64,000 bases of DNA, taken from the NCBI RefSeq assembly GCF_900547205.1, contig NZ_URFY01000001.1, forward strand, positions 127,901 to 191,900. The letters run 5' to 3'. The number at the start of each line of letters is the position of its first letter. The stretch's first letter is position 1. Source of the stretch: an uncultured Bacteroides sp. (GTDB lineage: Bacteria; Bacteroidota; Bacteroidia; Bacteroidales; Bacteroidaceae). The notes below the pieces were generated by a model. It saw only the letters and a list, made by a program, of their open reading frames with translations. It had not been told where the DNA came from and searched no databases. Both the position numbers and the translations under genes were made by a program. Positions 35,983 through 45,892 of this stretch are shown here, in pieces.

Positions 35983-36561
35983 ATGGAGATGATTATAAAA
36001 ACCGAAAAGCATCTGCTTGAATTACTGAAAGATGATTCTAATAAAGCGTACACTTATTTATATAATAAGTGGGCGCCGTTGCTGCATCGTTTTGTCTTTT
36101 CGTTAGTAAAATCGCGCTCCATGACCGAAGACATAGTGCAAGAAACCTTTGTGAAAATCTGGGATAACCGCAGAAATATAGAAACGGACAAATCATTTAA
36201 ATCTTATCTTTTCACCATCTCCTATCACATGGTATTGAAGGAATTCAGATATCAGGTGAATCATCCACAAATGGAAGACTATGTTGCATTTACCAATGAT
36301 ATTGAATATTCAGAATCACCGGATATCCATCAATTAGATTTTGATTATTTCATATCCGAACTGGATAAAGCCAAGCTGTTATTATCTCCCCGACAGCGTG
36401 AGATATTCGAACTCAGCAAAGAAGAAAATCTCTCCGTGAAAGAAATCGTAGATAAACTCCAAATAACCGAGCAAGTGGTCCGAAATCAATTATCCACATC
36501 TTTAAAAATCATCAGGCGGAAGCTCGCAAAATCTTTTTTTATACTGTTCTTCTGGTTATAA
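35983..36561 (+). CDS. ECF RNA polymerase sigma factor (locus 2)
   Basis: A 192-residue FecI-like ECF sigma factor. Region 2 is about 20-90 (AYTYLYNKWAPLLHRFVF, MTEDIVQETFVKIWDNR, SYLFTISYHMVLKEFRYQ). Region 4 is about 125-180 (LLSPRQREIFELSKEENLSV, EIVDKLQITEQVVRNQLS). The partner FecR begins 96 bases downstream. A second ATG six bases in is an alternative start. It should control the SusC/D and sulfatase operon that follows. Confidence 0.92.
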   Translation: MEMIIKTEKHLLELLKDDSNKAYTYLYNKWAPLLHRFVFSLVKSRSMTEDIVQETFVKIWDNRRNIETDKSFKSYLFTISYHMVLKEFRYQVNHPQMEDYVAFTNDIEYSESPDIHQLDFDYFISELDKAKLLLSPRQREIFELSKEENLSVKEIVDKLQITEQVVRNQLSTSLKIIRRKLAKSFFILFFWL

Positions 36562-36657
36562 AGGTACTCTTATTTTAAAATATGTTTTATAACATATAAC
36601 TCAGTATGTTATAAAATCCCGTTTCGTGGCTATTACTATAAACCGCAGATAATAGTT

Positions 36658-37779
36658 ATGAACCAAAATAAAGAAAATATTAATCTCTTGATTTCCCGCT
36701 ATGCCGGGAATAGGCTTCCTCATGAAGATTTAAAGAAGTTGCAGGAGAGCGTAAACAAGCTTTCGGATAAAGAGTTGGGCGACGTTCTGTATGCTGAATG
36801 GGAAAGAAGCTTGGCAGAGGAAACAATTGCGAAAAGAAAAAAATACTCAATCGGTATTTGGAGCTCAGCAGCCGCTGTTGCAGCTATTTTTATACTGGTG
36901 TTCTTTTTGACGGATAGAGGAGGATGGGAGAGTGATGCGAAGTTGGAACAAATAGCCGTCTCCTTGAAGGATTTATCAAATAACACCGAAGAGATACAGT
37001 TGATTATGAACAATCAAAAAACAGTGGAAGTAAAAAGAGGCTCTACTGTTGAATATCAAAAGGACGGTACGGTTTCTATCAATGAGATAAAGGTGGGAAA
37101 CGAACAGGCAAATGAAACTGAGGATATTAAATATAACCGTTTGCTCGTGCCTAAAGGGAAGTATACCAATGTGATTCTTTCTGATGGAACAAAAATGTGT
37201 GTCAATGCAGGGACAAAGGTTGTGTATCCGGCCACGTTCTCAGACAAACGACGGGAGATTTATGTAGACGGTGAAGTGTTTTTGGATGTCGCCCACAACA
37301 AGCAGGCACCTTTTATCGTCAATACGGCAGAGTTTAATATACAAGTGTTGGGCACTGTTTTCAATGTAAATGCCTATAGCGATAGTCCGGAACTCAAAGA
37401 AGTGGTGCTGGCGCAAGGTAAGGTAAATATAACAAGTACAACCGGTGAGAAACTGACGCTTGCACCCAATGATAAAGCTACCGTTTGGGTTGACGGGAAT
37501 CTTACAAAGTCTATAGTAAATGCAGAAGAATATATGCTCTGGACAAAGGGCATTTTGTCCCTGAAAAATGAAGAACTGCATACTGTACTTGTTCGTTTGA
37601 GCCGTTATTATGGTGTCGACATTAAATGTAGTGATGAAATTGCTACAGTGAACATTGTCGGTAAGGTAGATTTGGAATGCAGTATAGATGAAGTCTTAAG
37701 AAGAATTTCAATCACAGGAGGTTTCTCAGTCACCAAGCTAGAAGATGGATATGTGCTGGCACATCAGAAAGTAAACTAA
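36658..37779 (+). CDS. FecR-family anti-sigma factor (locus 2)
   Basis: A 373-residue single-pass inner-membrane protein. The cytosolic N-terminal part (1-64) ends before a membrane helix (about 66-85). The periplasmic FecR domain shows LLVPKGKYTNVILSDGTKM, VNAGTKVVYP and IQVLGTVFNVNAY. The DUF4974-type C-terminus has LVRLSRYYGVDIKC. It is clearly paralogous to the FecR protein of locus 1, with matching blocks throughout the periplasmic part. Confidence 0.93.
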   Translation: MNQNKENINLLISRYAGNRLPHEDLKKLQESVNKLSDKELGDVLYAEWERSLAEETIAKRKKYSIGIWSSAAAVAAIFILVFFLTDRGGWESDAKLEQIAVSLKDLSNNTEEIQLIMNNQKTVEVKRGSTVEYQKDGTVSINEIKVGNEQANETEDIKYNRLLVPKGKYTNVILSDGTKMCVNAGTKVVYPATFSDKRREIYVDGEVFLDVAHNKQAPFIVNTAEFNIQVLGTVFNVNAYSDSPELKEVVLAQGKVNITSTTGEKLTLAPNDKATVWVDGNLTKSIVNAEEYMLWTKGILSLKNEELHTVLVRLSRYYGVDIKCSDEIATVNIVGKVDLECSIDEVLRRISITGGFSVTKLEDGYVLAHQKVN

Positions 37780-37859
37780 AAAATGGAGAGAAGAAACATA
37801 TTGTTTAACTTTTAATAAAAAAGTAATATATGAAAACATAGTAACCCTAAAAACAAGAA

Positions 37860-37888
37860 TCCGAACAGTACTGCGAATACTGTCCGGA
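37860..37888. promoter_or_regulatory. hairpin upstream of SusC 2
   Basis: TCCGAACAGTA (37860-37870) pairs with TACTGTCCGGA (37878-37888) with one mismatch, 49 bases before the SusC start. It occupies the same position as the hairpin of locus 1 and shares the TCCGGA element. Confidence 0.5.
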
Positions 37889-37936
37889 TAAGAAGAAAAA
37901 AACCAAAAATCTGGTATTAATCAATTTTACAAAAGT

Positions 37937-40900
37937 ATGGAAAACAATCTAAAAAGAACAATCATAATGAATCGCTTAACGAAAATTATGTTTGTATGGG
38001 GATTTTTGTTAACCTCAGTCTGGAGTCATTCCAGCAATCTAATTTATGCACAAAGTCAAAAGTTCACTTTTGACTTTGAACAAACTACTATCAAAACTAT
38101 TTTTCACTACATTGAGTCGCATAGTGAATTTATATTCATGTATCGTTCGGATCTGCTGGACACTTCCAGAAAGGTATCGGTAGAAGTTGAACAACAGACC
38201 ATTGAACAGATACTCGACCGTCTTCTGAAAGGTACGTCAGTATCTTATGAAATCAATGACCGGCAGATACTTCTAAAGAAGAAAGAAGCGCAAAGCACTG
38301 TCTCACAACAGTCGGAAAGTAAGAAACTGATTCAGGGATTTGTGAAAGATGAAAGAGGAGAACCGATTATCGGGGCAACCGTAAAAGTGAAAGATGAGGC
38401 GGCGGGTACTACCACCGATATGAATGGTCTTTATCACTTAACTGTGCCGTCAGAAAATTCGATACTTGTTGTATCCTATATCGGCTACGTCACTCAGGAG
38501 GTGAAAGTAGGAAAGCGCCAGAGCATAATTATCGTATTGAAAGAAGATACGAAAAGCCTGGACGAAGTCGTGATTACAGCCTACGGAACAGGGCAAAAGA
38601 AAGCTTCTATGGTGGGGTCGGTGCAAACAATCCGCCCGACAGACCTGCAAGCGCCTACAGCTTCCATTTCCAGCACCTTTGCCGGAAGACTTGCCGGAGT
38701 AATTGCCGTGCAACGGGGAGGACAGCCCGGAGCCGATGGGGCAAACTTCTATATTCGCGGTATTTCTACCATGAGCGGTGCTACCGATCCGTTGATTATC
38801 CTTGATGGTGTGGAAATCTCCGGTGGAGACTTGAATACGATTGATCCTGAGGTCATTGACGGCTTTTCTATCCTAAAAGATGCTACGGCAACAGCCATGT
38901 ATGGTACTCGAGGAGCCAACGGTGTAATGATTATCACTACCAAGTCGGGTCGCAACATTGACAAGCCGATTATAAACTTTCGTCTCGAAGGGTCTGTATC
39001 GACTCCTACCAGCCGTCCGAAGTTTGTGGATGGCGCCACATACATGGAGTTGTTCAATGAAGGCCTGCGTCATGACGGTAGTGGCGAACAGCCGTATACG
39101 GCGGAAGAGATTGCCGGTACACGCGCCCGATTGAACCCTTATGTGTATCCTGACGTCAATTGGTATGACGAGATGTTTAAGAATCAGGCGTTCAACCAAA
39201 CCTTCAATGTAAACATCCGTGGTGGTGGCAAACGGGTGGATTATTTCTCCAGTATGACCATCACTCACCAGACGGGTATGTTAAAGAACCGTGCCGAAGA
39301 ATTCTTTTCTTATAAGAACAATATCAATCGGATGCGGTATTCATTCCAAAACAATATCAATGCTTATCTGAGTCCTTCCTCCCGCCTTTCCTTGCGCCTG
39401 AACGTGCAGATGACAGACGCCAAGACACCGAATGCCGGCGTAGGTGATTTGTTTAGCGCGGCAATCAACACCAGCCCCGTGGAAGCTCCTATTTATTTTC
39501 CGGCCGATGGTGTGAACGATCATATTAAATGGGGCGTGAACGACCGTTTGAAACCCTCCTACCAAGGCAACCCTGTGGCAGAATTGGTAAAGGGATACAA
39601 TGATTCATTCACCAGCACCGTTGTGGCTGCGTTGGATTTTGAACAGAAACTGGACTTCTTCACGAAAGGACTATCTTTCAAGGCATTGGCCTCATTTAAG
39701 AACTATTCGAGCAACACCAATAGTACCTATGCCAATTGGAATAAATATCACCTGCAAGGATTTACGGTGAACAACGGTGTATATGATATTACCACCAAAC
39801 TTCAAAATGTAGATGGAACTGTGATGGATACGGCTTTGAAAGCAGGTGTATCCAATTCGGGCGACCGCCGCTTCTACTTGCAGGCATCGTTGAACTATGA
39901 TCGTACTTTTGGACAGCACAGCGTAAACGCAATGTTTCTTTATAATCAAGACGAGAAGAATATCCATCTGAGTGAAGGGAATATCATTAACGCACTTCCC
40001 TACCGTAAGCAGGGGATTGCTGGGCGTTTCTCCTACTCATACGGTGGCAAATATCTGGCGGAAGTAAATATGGGATACAATGGTTCCGAGAACTTCGCCA
40101 AAGGTCATCGCTGGGGATTCTTTCCATCAGTTGCTGTGGGCTACAACATTAGTGAAGAAGAATTTTTCAAACCCTTGAAGAATGTCATCAACGGGCTGAA
40201 GATACGTGGCTCATGGGGATTGGTTGGTAATGATAATATCGGTTCCGGACGTTTTGCCTATCAGTCTGTAGTTAATCTGGGAGGCATCGGCTATACTACC
40301 GGCATCAACTCCGATTATAGCAAAAATGGACCGACCTATTCACGCTATGCCAATGTAGATCTCACCTGGGAAGTAGGCGAGAAAATCAATATCGGTGTGG
40401 ATATGCAATTATTCCACTCGCTGAACCTTAGTGTAGATGTGTTCAGGGAGAACCGCCGGGATATCTTCCAGGAACGTAGCACAATTCCTAAATACCTCGG
40501 TGTGACAGGTACAAAAGTATTCGGTAACTATGCCGCTATGAAGAATCAGGGCGTCGATCTCTCCATCGATTATTTCAAACAGTTCAATAAAGACTGGTCG
40601 GTGACGATGAAAGGAACATTCACCTATGCCCATAATGAAGTGACCGAACTGGACGAATCTCCTAAATACTCTTTCCAATCGAAAGTAGGTCAAAGCTGGA
40701 ATATGAACGGGGTTTTGATTTCCGACGGATTATTCATCGATCAGTCAGAAGTCGATGCTTATGGTCAGGTGATAGGCGGTATTTTGGGTCCGGGTGACAT
40801 TAAGTATAAAAACGTATCCAAAATGAAGGGGTATGATGATGACGTAGTGGATGCTTCAGACTGGGTATGGGCTGGTAATCCAACCATTCCTGAGATTGTA

Positions 40901-41347
40901 TACGGATTCGGTCCGTCGTTCCGTTGGAAGAATCTTGATTTCTCTTTCTTTTTCCAGGGGGTAGCAAAGAGTTCATTGATGATGAGTAACTTCCATCCTT
41001 TCGGAGACGAAAGTTTGCGTAATGTTTTAGACTGGGTTGCTGAGGAGCGTTGGACGGAAGACAATCCTAATGTTCATGCAGTTTATCCGCGAATTACACG
41101 CGTCACCAACAAGAACAATACTACTGCTTCTGATTATTGGCTGCGCAATGCCGCCTTCTTGAAATTGAAGAATGCGGAGATCGGTTATACCTATAAGAAT
41201 ATGCGTTTCTATGTAAGCGGAATGAATCTGTTGACATTCTCTCCGTTTAAGCATTGGGACCCTGAAATGGGTGGAGGAAACGGATTGAAATATCCCACTC
41301 AGCGTGTGTTCAACATTGGTTTCCAGATGACGATTAATAAACAATAA
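37937..41347 (+). CDS. SusC/RagA TonB-dependent transporter with STN domain (locus 2)
   Basis: A 1136-residue outer-membrane transporter, the same length as its paralogue of locus 1. Signal peptide, then STN domain (FTFDFEQTTIKTIFHYIESH, RQILLKKKEA), regulatory-like domain (IQGFVKDERGEPIIGATVKV), TonB-box-like DEVVITAYGTGQKKASMVG, plug and barrel ending FNIGFQMTINKQ. The ATG at 37970 is an alternative start. Identity with SusC 1 is visible along the whole length, with most divergence in the barrel loops. It should import the product freed by the sulfatase locus. Confidence 0.95.
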   Translation: MENNLKRTIIMNRLTKIMFVWGFLLTSVWSHSSNLIYAQSQKFTFDFEQTTIKTIFHYIESHSEFIFMYRSDLLDTSRKVSVEVEQQTIEQILDRLLKGTSVSYEINDRQILLKKKEAQSTVSQQSESKKLIQGFVKDERGEPIIGATVKVKDEAAGTTTDMNGLYHLTVPSENSILVVSYIGYVTQEVKVGKRQSIIIVLKEDTKSLDEVVITAYGTGQKKASMVGSVQTIRPTDLQAPTASISSTFAGRLAGVIAVQRGGQPGADGANFYIRGISTMSGATDPLIILDGVEISGGDLNTIDPEVIDGFSILKDATATAMYGTRGANGVMIITTKSGRNIDKPIINFRLEGSVSTPTSRPKFVDGATYMELFNEGLRHDGSGEQPYTAEEIAGTRARLNPYVYPDVNWYDEMFKNQAFNQTFNVNIRGGGKRVDYFSSMTITHQTGMLKNRAEEFFSYKNNINRMRYSFQNNINAYLSPSSRLSLRLNVQMTDAKTPNAGVGDLFSAAINTSPVEAPIYFPADGVNDHIKWGVNDRLKPSYQGNPVAELVKGYNDSFTSTVVAALDFEQKLDFFTKGLSFKALASFKNYSSNTNSTYANWNKYHLQGFTVNNGVYDITTKLQNVDGTVMDTALKAGVSNSGDRRFYLQASLNYDRTFGQHSVNAMFLYNQDEKNIHLSEGNIINALPYRKQGIAGRFSYSYGGKYLAEVNMGYNGSENFAKGHRWGFFPSVAVGYNISEEEFFKPLKNVINGLKIRGSWGLVGNDNIGSGRFAYQSVVNLGGIGYTTGINSDYSKNGPTYSRYANVDLTWEVGEKINIGVDMQLFHSLNLSVDVFRENRRDIFQERSTIPKYLGVTGTKVFGNYAAMKNQGVDLSIDYFKQFNKDWSVTMKGTFTYAHNEVTELDESPKYSFQSKVGQSWNMNGVLISDGLFIDQSEVDAYGQVIGGILGPGDIKYKNVSKMKGYDDDVVDASDWVWAGNPTIPEIVYGFGPSFRWKNLDFSFFFQGVAKSSLMMSNFHPFGDESLRNVLDWVAEERWTEDNPNVHAVYPRITRVTNKNNTTASDYWLRNAAFLKLKNAEIGYTYKNMRFYVSGMNLLTFSPFKHWDPEMGGGNGLKYPTQRVFNIGFQMTINKQ

Positions 41348-41359
41348 TACAGTTGCAAT

Positions 41360-43276
41360 ATGAAAAATATATATAAGACTCTAATATTCGCAGGGTTGCT
41401 GAGCAGTTTCGTTTCATGTGATTATCTTGATATTGTACCCAAAGAAACCGCTACCGAGGAAGACGCCTTTGCATCAGAGGATGCAGCAGAGCGCTATTTA
41501 TATTCTTGCTACGGATATATGCCCGCTCATCAGAATACGCATGTCAACTGCGACTATGCCGGTGATGAAATCGTGAGTTGTTTTTCTGGTGAACCTATTA
41601 AGCTCTACTTTGAAGGGGGATATACTTCATCCAATCTGGGAGGGGTGGAAGCTGTATATCAAAATATGTATAAAGGCATCCGCCAATGCTATCTGTTGAA
41701 GACAAACATAGATAAAGTGCTCGGAATGGCGGAAGAAAAGAAAAGCGACTATATCAATCAGGTGGACTTTCTGATAGCCTACTATCACATGAACCTGATG
41801 AAGAACTACGGACCAATTGTTTTGGTGAAGGACCTGCCCGATATGGGGATTGCTTACGAAAAGATGGCAGCCCGCTCCCCCTATGATGAGTGTGTAGAAT
41901 GGGTGGCTGGCGAGCTTGAACGTCTGTCCGGAGTGCTGCCTGCCCATCGTGAAGGAACGGAGTATGGCTTTGCCACTAGTGTAGCAGCCAAAGCACTGCG
42001 CTCACGCTTGTTACTCTATGCAGCTTCACCGTTGTTTAATGGCAATTCCGAGTATTATAGTGATTTTGTGAACCATGATGGAACACATCTTATCTCTCAG
42101 GAGTTCAGTGCCGACAAATATGTGAGAGCTGCAGACGCTGCTCTCGAAGCAATTAATTTTGCCGAAAGCAATGGATATAATTTGTATAAGCTCACCGGTG
42201 ACGATGCTTTGATATCCGAAGCTCCTTATCCGACGGACAAAATACAGCGCCAGCTTCGTCTGGTATATACGGACAAGCGGGGAAGCACAGAAGTATTGTG
42301 GGCAAATACGCGTAATGAAGAAACCTACAGTTTGCAGAACAAGTCGTTGCCTTTCCGTGCTTTTGGTGGTGGATATGGACCTTCATTGACAATGGTGGAA
42401 CGTTTCTACACGGAAAATGGACTTCCTATAGAAGAAGATCCGGAGTTTTTTGAACCTTCGGAATGCTATGGCACAGACATTATGGACGACGATACAAAAG
42501 GTAAGGGAATAACATTGAACTTGCATTTCAACCGTGAACCGAGATTTTATTCATGGATTTCTTTTCACAACGGATTCTACGAATGTGGTGCGCAGGGAAA
42601 TTATGTAGGCGACGGAAAAGAAGGCTGTCCTCAGGCAAGCATGGATATGTCTAATAAGAAGAAGCTGAGATGGCTGACTCAGTATAAGAAAAACGATAAT
42701 TGTGGTAGATGGAGTAGAACCAATAACTATTCCCCTACAGGCTATTTGAATAAGAAAGGCGTTCATCCCGCTATCCAGATTCGTATCGGTGACGGAGCAC
42801 CCACTCAAAAATATCCGATACCTATCATTCGACTGGGCGAATTGTATCTCAATTATGCCGAAGCTTGTGTAGGCAGCCGAAACCAAGCTTTGATAGAAAA
42901 AGGAATGGCGAAACTGGATGAAATTCGTGAACGTGCCGGCATCTCGCCCGTGCTCACTTCATGGGCGAAGGCAAAGCACCCGTTGACCAGCTATTCTGAT
43001 CCGGACCGCCTGATGGAAATTGTGAAGCAAGAGCGTATGATTGAACTGTATATGGAAGGTCATAACTTTTGGGACTTGCGGCGTTGGAAAATGGGCGAGT
43101 ATCTTAATAAGAAACAACGGGGTCTGAACGTAGACGGAACAACAGATGCAACTTTCTTGCAACCCATAGAACTGGGCAATGTACGTCGGTTCGCTACTCC
43201 GATGAACTACCTGATGCCTATTCCGGTAGACGAAGTAAGTACAAATCCTCAAATGGTTCAAAATCCTAAGTATTAA
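41360..43276 (+). CDS. SusD/RagB outer-membrane lipoprotein (locus 2)
   Basis: A 638-residue surface lipoprotein (lipobox LSSFVSC, then DYLDIVPKETATEEDAF). Conserved SusD helices are YQNMYKGIRQCYLLK, VDFLIAYYHMNLMKNYGP, KALRSRLLLYAASPLFNG, IRLGELYLNYAEACV and LYMEGHNFWDLRRWKMGE. It is the partner of the preceding SusC. Its stop codon overlaps the next start by one base. Confidence 0.95.
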   Translation: MKNIYKTLIFAGLLSSFVSCDYLDIVPKETATEEDAFASEDAAERYLYSCYGYMPAHQNTHVNCDYAGDEIVSCFSGEPIKLYFEGGYTSSNLGGVEAVYQNMYKGIRQCYLLKTNIDKVLGMAEEKKSDYINQVDFLIAYYHMNLMKNYGPIVLVKDLPDMGIAYEKMAARSPYDECVEWVAGELERLSGVLPAHREGTEYGFATSVAAKALRSRLLLYAASPLFNGNSEYYSDFVNHDGTHLISQEFSADKYVRAADAALEAINFAESNGYNLYKLTGDDALISEAPYPTDKIQRQLRLVYTDKRGSTEVLWANTRNEETYSLQNKSLPFRAFGGGYGPSLTMVERFYTENGLPIEEDPEFFEPSECYGTDIMDDDTKGKGITLNLHFNREPRFYSWISFHNGFYECGAQGNYVGDGKEGCPQASMDMSNKKKLRWLTQYKKNDNCGRWSRTNNYSPTGYLNKKGVHPAIQIRIGDGAPTQKYPIPIIRLGELYLNYAEACVGSRNQALIEKGMAKLDEIRERAGISPVLTSWAKAKHPLTSYSDPDRLMEIVKQERMIELYMEGHNFWDLRRWKMGEYLNKKQRGLNVDGTTDATFLQPIELGNVRRFATPMNYLMPIPVDEVSTNPQMVQNPKY

Positions 43277-44211
43277 TGATTATGAGAACGCACATATTAT
43301 TATTCACCCTCCTGTCCATGATAATGTGGGCAGGTTGCTCAGATGATAAAGAAAATATCATCCCTGCCGATATTGTCAATATTGCTAGCAGTTCCACTCC
43401 AGGTGCCATTCAATTGACATGGGATTTACCGGAAGATTATTCTACCATCAAGTATGTCAGAGTAGAGTATTATGATCACTATTTGAAGAAAAACATAATC
43501 AAGCTGGTGAGTACCTATACCACCGGGCTGGATGTAACTAATACCCGTGCCGAATACGGTCCCTATGAATTTACTTTGCAAGTATTCAGCCCGACTGATA
43601 CGGGTGGAGAAATACATAAGGTGACTCAGGTTTCAGAACCGGTTCCCACGCCCCCTGTCACCCGTTATAAAGTGGAACTGACGGAGAGTAACCTGTATTG
43701 CTGTCATCTGAGTACTACTGAAGGTGACGGAGACGCGATAGGAAACTTGCTGGATGGAAATACGGACACTTATTTCTCTACGGTCAACAATCTCACAATG
43801 GCGGATCCGCCCCATTTCTTGCAAGTGGCACTACCCGATGATGTGACTTTGACCGATTTTTCGTTTGAATACAATACCAGCAATCATGCCGGAGGTGAAC
43901 CAATCGAAGCGAGTGTATGGGTAAGCGCTGTCGGTCCGAAGGAAGATGAAACGGACACTTCCTGGCTGGATGACGGAAACTGGACTAAGATTACGGATTT
44001 GACAAAGGATGATGCTGCAAACCCGCTTCCTGTAGGTAATGCCGCAAAATACACATCGGACAAGCTGACATCCGATACGCCGTTTAAATATTTCCGCTTC
44101 AGAGTGGAAACAGCTATAAATAGCAGTAATCAGGCACAATTACGTCATTTCTTACTAAGCGAGTTTAGCATCTACGGATACAACCAGCCTGACGACTCGG
44201 AAGCTAATTAA
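43276..44211 (+). CDS. surface lipoprotein, Fn3-like plus discoidin-like domains (locus 2)
   Basis: A 311-residue lipoprotein (lipobox MIMWAGC). The N-terminal Fn3-like part (IVNIASSSTPGAIQLTWDLP, YVRVEYYDHYLKK, YGPYEFTLQVFSPTD) and the C-terminal galactose-binding-like part (NLLDGNTDTYFSTVNN, PFKYFRFRVETAIN, LSEFSIYGY) parallel the 290-residue protein of locus 1. The start overlaps the susD-like stop (TAATG), and 43282 is an alternative ATG. Probable surface glycan-binding component. Confidence 0.8.
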   Translation: MIMRTHILLFTLLSMIMWAGCSDDKENIIPADIVNIASSSTPGAIQLTWDLPEDYSTIKYVRVEYYDHYLKKNIIKLVSTYTTGLDVTNTRAEYGPYEFTLQVFSPTDTGGEIHKVTQVSEPVPTPPVTRYKVELTESNLYCCHLSTTEGDGDAIGNLLDGNTDTYFSTVNNLTMADPPHFLQVALPDDVTLTDFSFEYNTSNHAGGEPIEASVWVSAVGPKEDETDTSWLDDGNWTKITDLTKDDAANPLPVGNAAKYTSDKLTSDTPFKYFRFRVETAINSSNQAQLRHFLLSEFSIYGYNQPDDSEAN

Positions 44212-44234
44212 TTAATTAATAAAGCTATATTCTA

Positions 44235-45800
44235 ATGATGAACAAAATCCTATTACCGGGCATGATGTGCCTGACCGCTTTATCTACCATGGCTCAGGAG
44301 CGAAATAAGGGGGATGAGGCTAAGCCTATGAATATTCTCTATATTATGAGCGACGATCATTCGTATCAAACTATCAGCGCTTACGACCAGCGTTATATCC
44401 GTACGCCGAATCTCGACCGTATCGGGCAGGAAGGAGTCGTTTTCACTAATAGTTTTGTGGCCAACTCAATCAGTGGTCCTAGCCGTGCCTGTATGCTGAC
44501 GGGGAAACACAGCCATAAAAATGGATTCACCGACAATGCCCATACATTTGACGGAGCACAGCAGACATTTCCCAAGTTATTGCAAAAGGCGGGATATGAA
44601 ACTGCTATTGTAGGCAAATGGCATTTAACATCCAATCCTACAGGTTTTGATTATTGGAACATATTGATCGGTCAGGGAGATTATTATAATCCTTTCTTCA
44701 TCGAAAACGGCAAGCGGATTCAAAAAGAAGGATACGCCACCAATATCATCACGGATATGGCGTTGGAGTGGCTCGACAAGGAGAGGGATGCTGAAAAACC
44801 ATTCTGTTTGCTGCTGCACCACAAAGCTCCTCATCGCACATGGATGCCTGATACGTGCGATTTAGGAATGTTCGACCATGTTCGTTTCCAATTGCCGGAA
44901 AACTTTTATGATAAATACGAGGGACGCGTAGCCGCTTCACAGCAGGAAATGAATATCTTCAAAGATATGGATCTTGTATACGATCTTAAAATGGCGGATA
45001 AGGAAAACGAGATACATACCAGTACGGGGCTCGAAAAGCACGGACGGGCGATGTACAACCGTCTGAATCCGGCACAGAAGAAGGCGTGGAATGCATATTA
45101 TGACCCTATCATTAAAGATTTCAAAGAAAGAAAGCTGGAAGGTAAGGAGCTGGCAGAATGGAAATACCAGCGATATATGCATGATTATCTAAGCGTCATC
45201 CACTCTGTAGACCGAAATGTGGGGCGGGTATTAAAATATCTGGAAGAACATGGATTACTTGAAAACACGTTGGTGGTGTATACTTCCGACCAGGGTTTTT
45301 ATATGGGCGAACATGGATGGTTTGACAAACGCTTCATGTATGAAGAGTCTTTCCGTACACCGCTGTTGATGCGTTTGCCTCATGGCAAGAACGGGAAAGT
45401 GAAACAGATGGTCCAGAATATCGACTATGCGCCTACTTTTCTGGAGTTGGCGGGAGTGGAGATACCGGAAGATATACAAGGTGTGTCACTGTTGCCTTTG
45501 TTGAAGGGGAAGAATCCTAAAGACTGGCGCAAGTCACTCTATTACCATTTCTATGAGTATCCTGCCGAGCACGCTGTGAAGAGACATTACGGAGTACGTA
45601 CCAATCGTTACAAGCTGATTCATTTCTACAATGATATTGATAGTTGGGAACTGTTCGACTTGAAAAAAGATCCTTCGGAGATGAATAACCTCTATGGCAA
45701 AGTCGGTTATGAAAAGATTACTGAGAAGTTGAGGCAGGAGATGACAAAACTCCAGTTGCAGTATGACGACCCGATTGAGTCTAAACTGAAAGAGAGATAG
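44235..45800 (+). CDS. serine-type sulfatase, probable GlcNAc-6-sulfatase group
   Basis: A 521-residue secreted formylglycine sulfatase. ILYIMSDDHSYQT supplies the metal-binding Asp pair. The signature SGPSRACMLTG places Ser80 as the residue oxidised to formylglycine, so maturation needs an anaerobic (radical SAM) activating enzyme encoded elsewhere. AIVGKWHLTS and VVYTSDQGFYMGEHGWFDK provide the catalytic Lys/His and Asp metal ligands. The YWNILIGQGDYYNPFF stretch resembles Bacteroides enzymes that remove 6-O-sulfate from N-acetylglucosamine. That specificity is inferred from recalled similarity. It is the only enzyme of locus 2 in view. Confidence 0.9.
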   Translation: MMNKILLPGMMCLTALSTMAQERNKGDEAKPMNILYIMSDDHSYQTISAYDQRYIRTPNLDRIGQEGVVFTNSFVANSISGPSRACMLTGKHSHKNGFTDNAHTFDGAQQTFPKLLQKAGYETAIVGKWHLTSNPTGFDYWNILIGQGDYYNPFFIENGKRIQKEGYATNIITDMALEWLDKERDAEKPFCLLLHHKAPHRTWMPDTCDLGMFDHVRFQLPENFYDKYEGRVAASQQEMNIFKDMDLVYDLKMADKENEIHTSTGLEKHGRAMYNRLNPAQKKAWNAYYDPIIKDFKERKLEGKELAEWKYQRYMHDYLSVIHSVDRNVGRVLKYLEEHGLLENTLVVYTSDQGFYMGEHGWFDKRFMYEESFRTPLLMRLPHGKNGKVKQMVQNIDYAPTFLELAGVEIPEDIQGVSLLPLLKGKNPKDWRKSLYYHFYEYPAEHAVKRHYGVRTNRYKLIHFYNDIDSWELFDLKKDPSEMNNLYGKVGYEKITEKLRQEMTKLQLQYDDPIESKLKER

Positions 45801-45822
45801 TTCTTGATTAATCAAGTATTAA

Positions 45823-45864
45823 AAAAAGAAGGTCGGACTCGCAATGAGTTCGACCTTCTTTTTT
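45823..45864. terminator. bidirectional terminator between sulfatase and cysS
   Basis: AAGAAGGTCG-ACTC (to 45840) pairs with GAGT-CGACCTTCTT (from 45846), flanked by an A run and a T run. It suits both convergent transcripts. Confidence 0.9.
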
Positions 45865-45892
45865 ATGGAAATATATTGTTTTTGATATTTCT

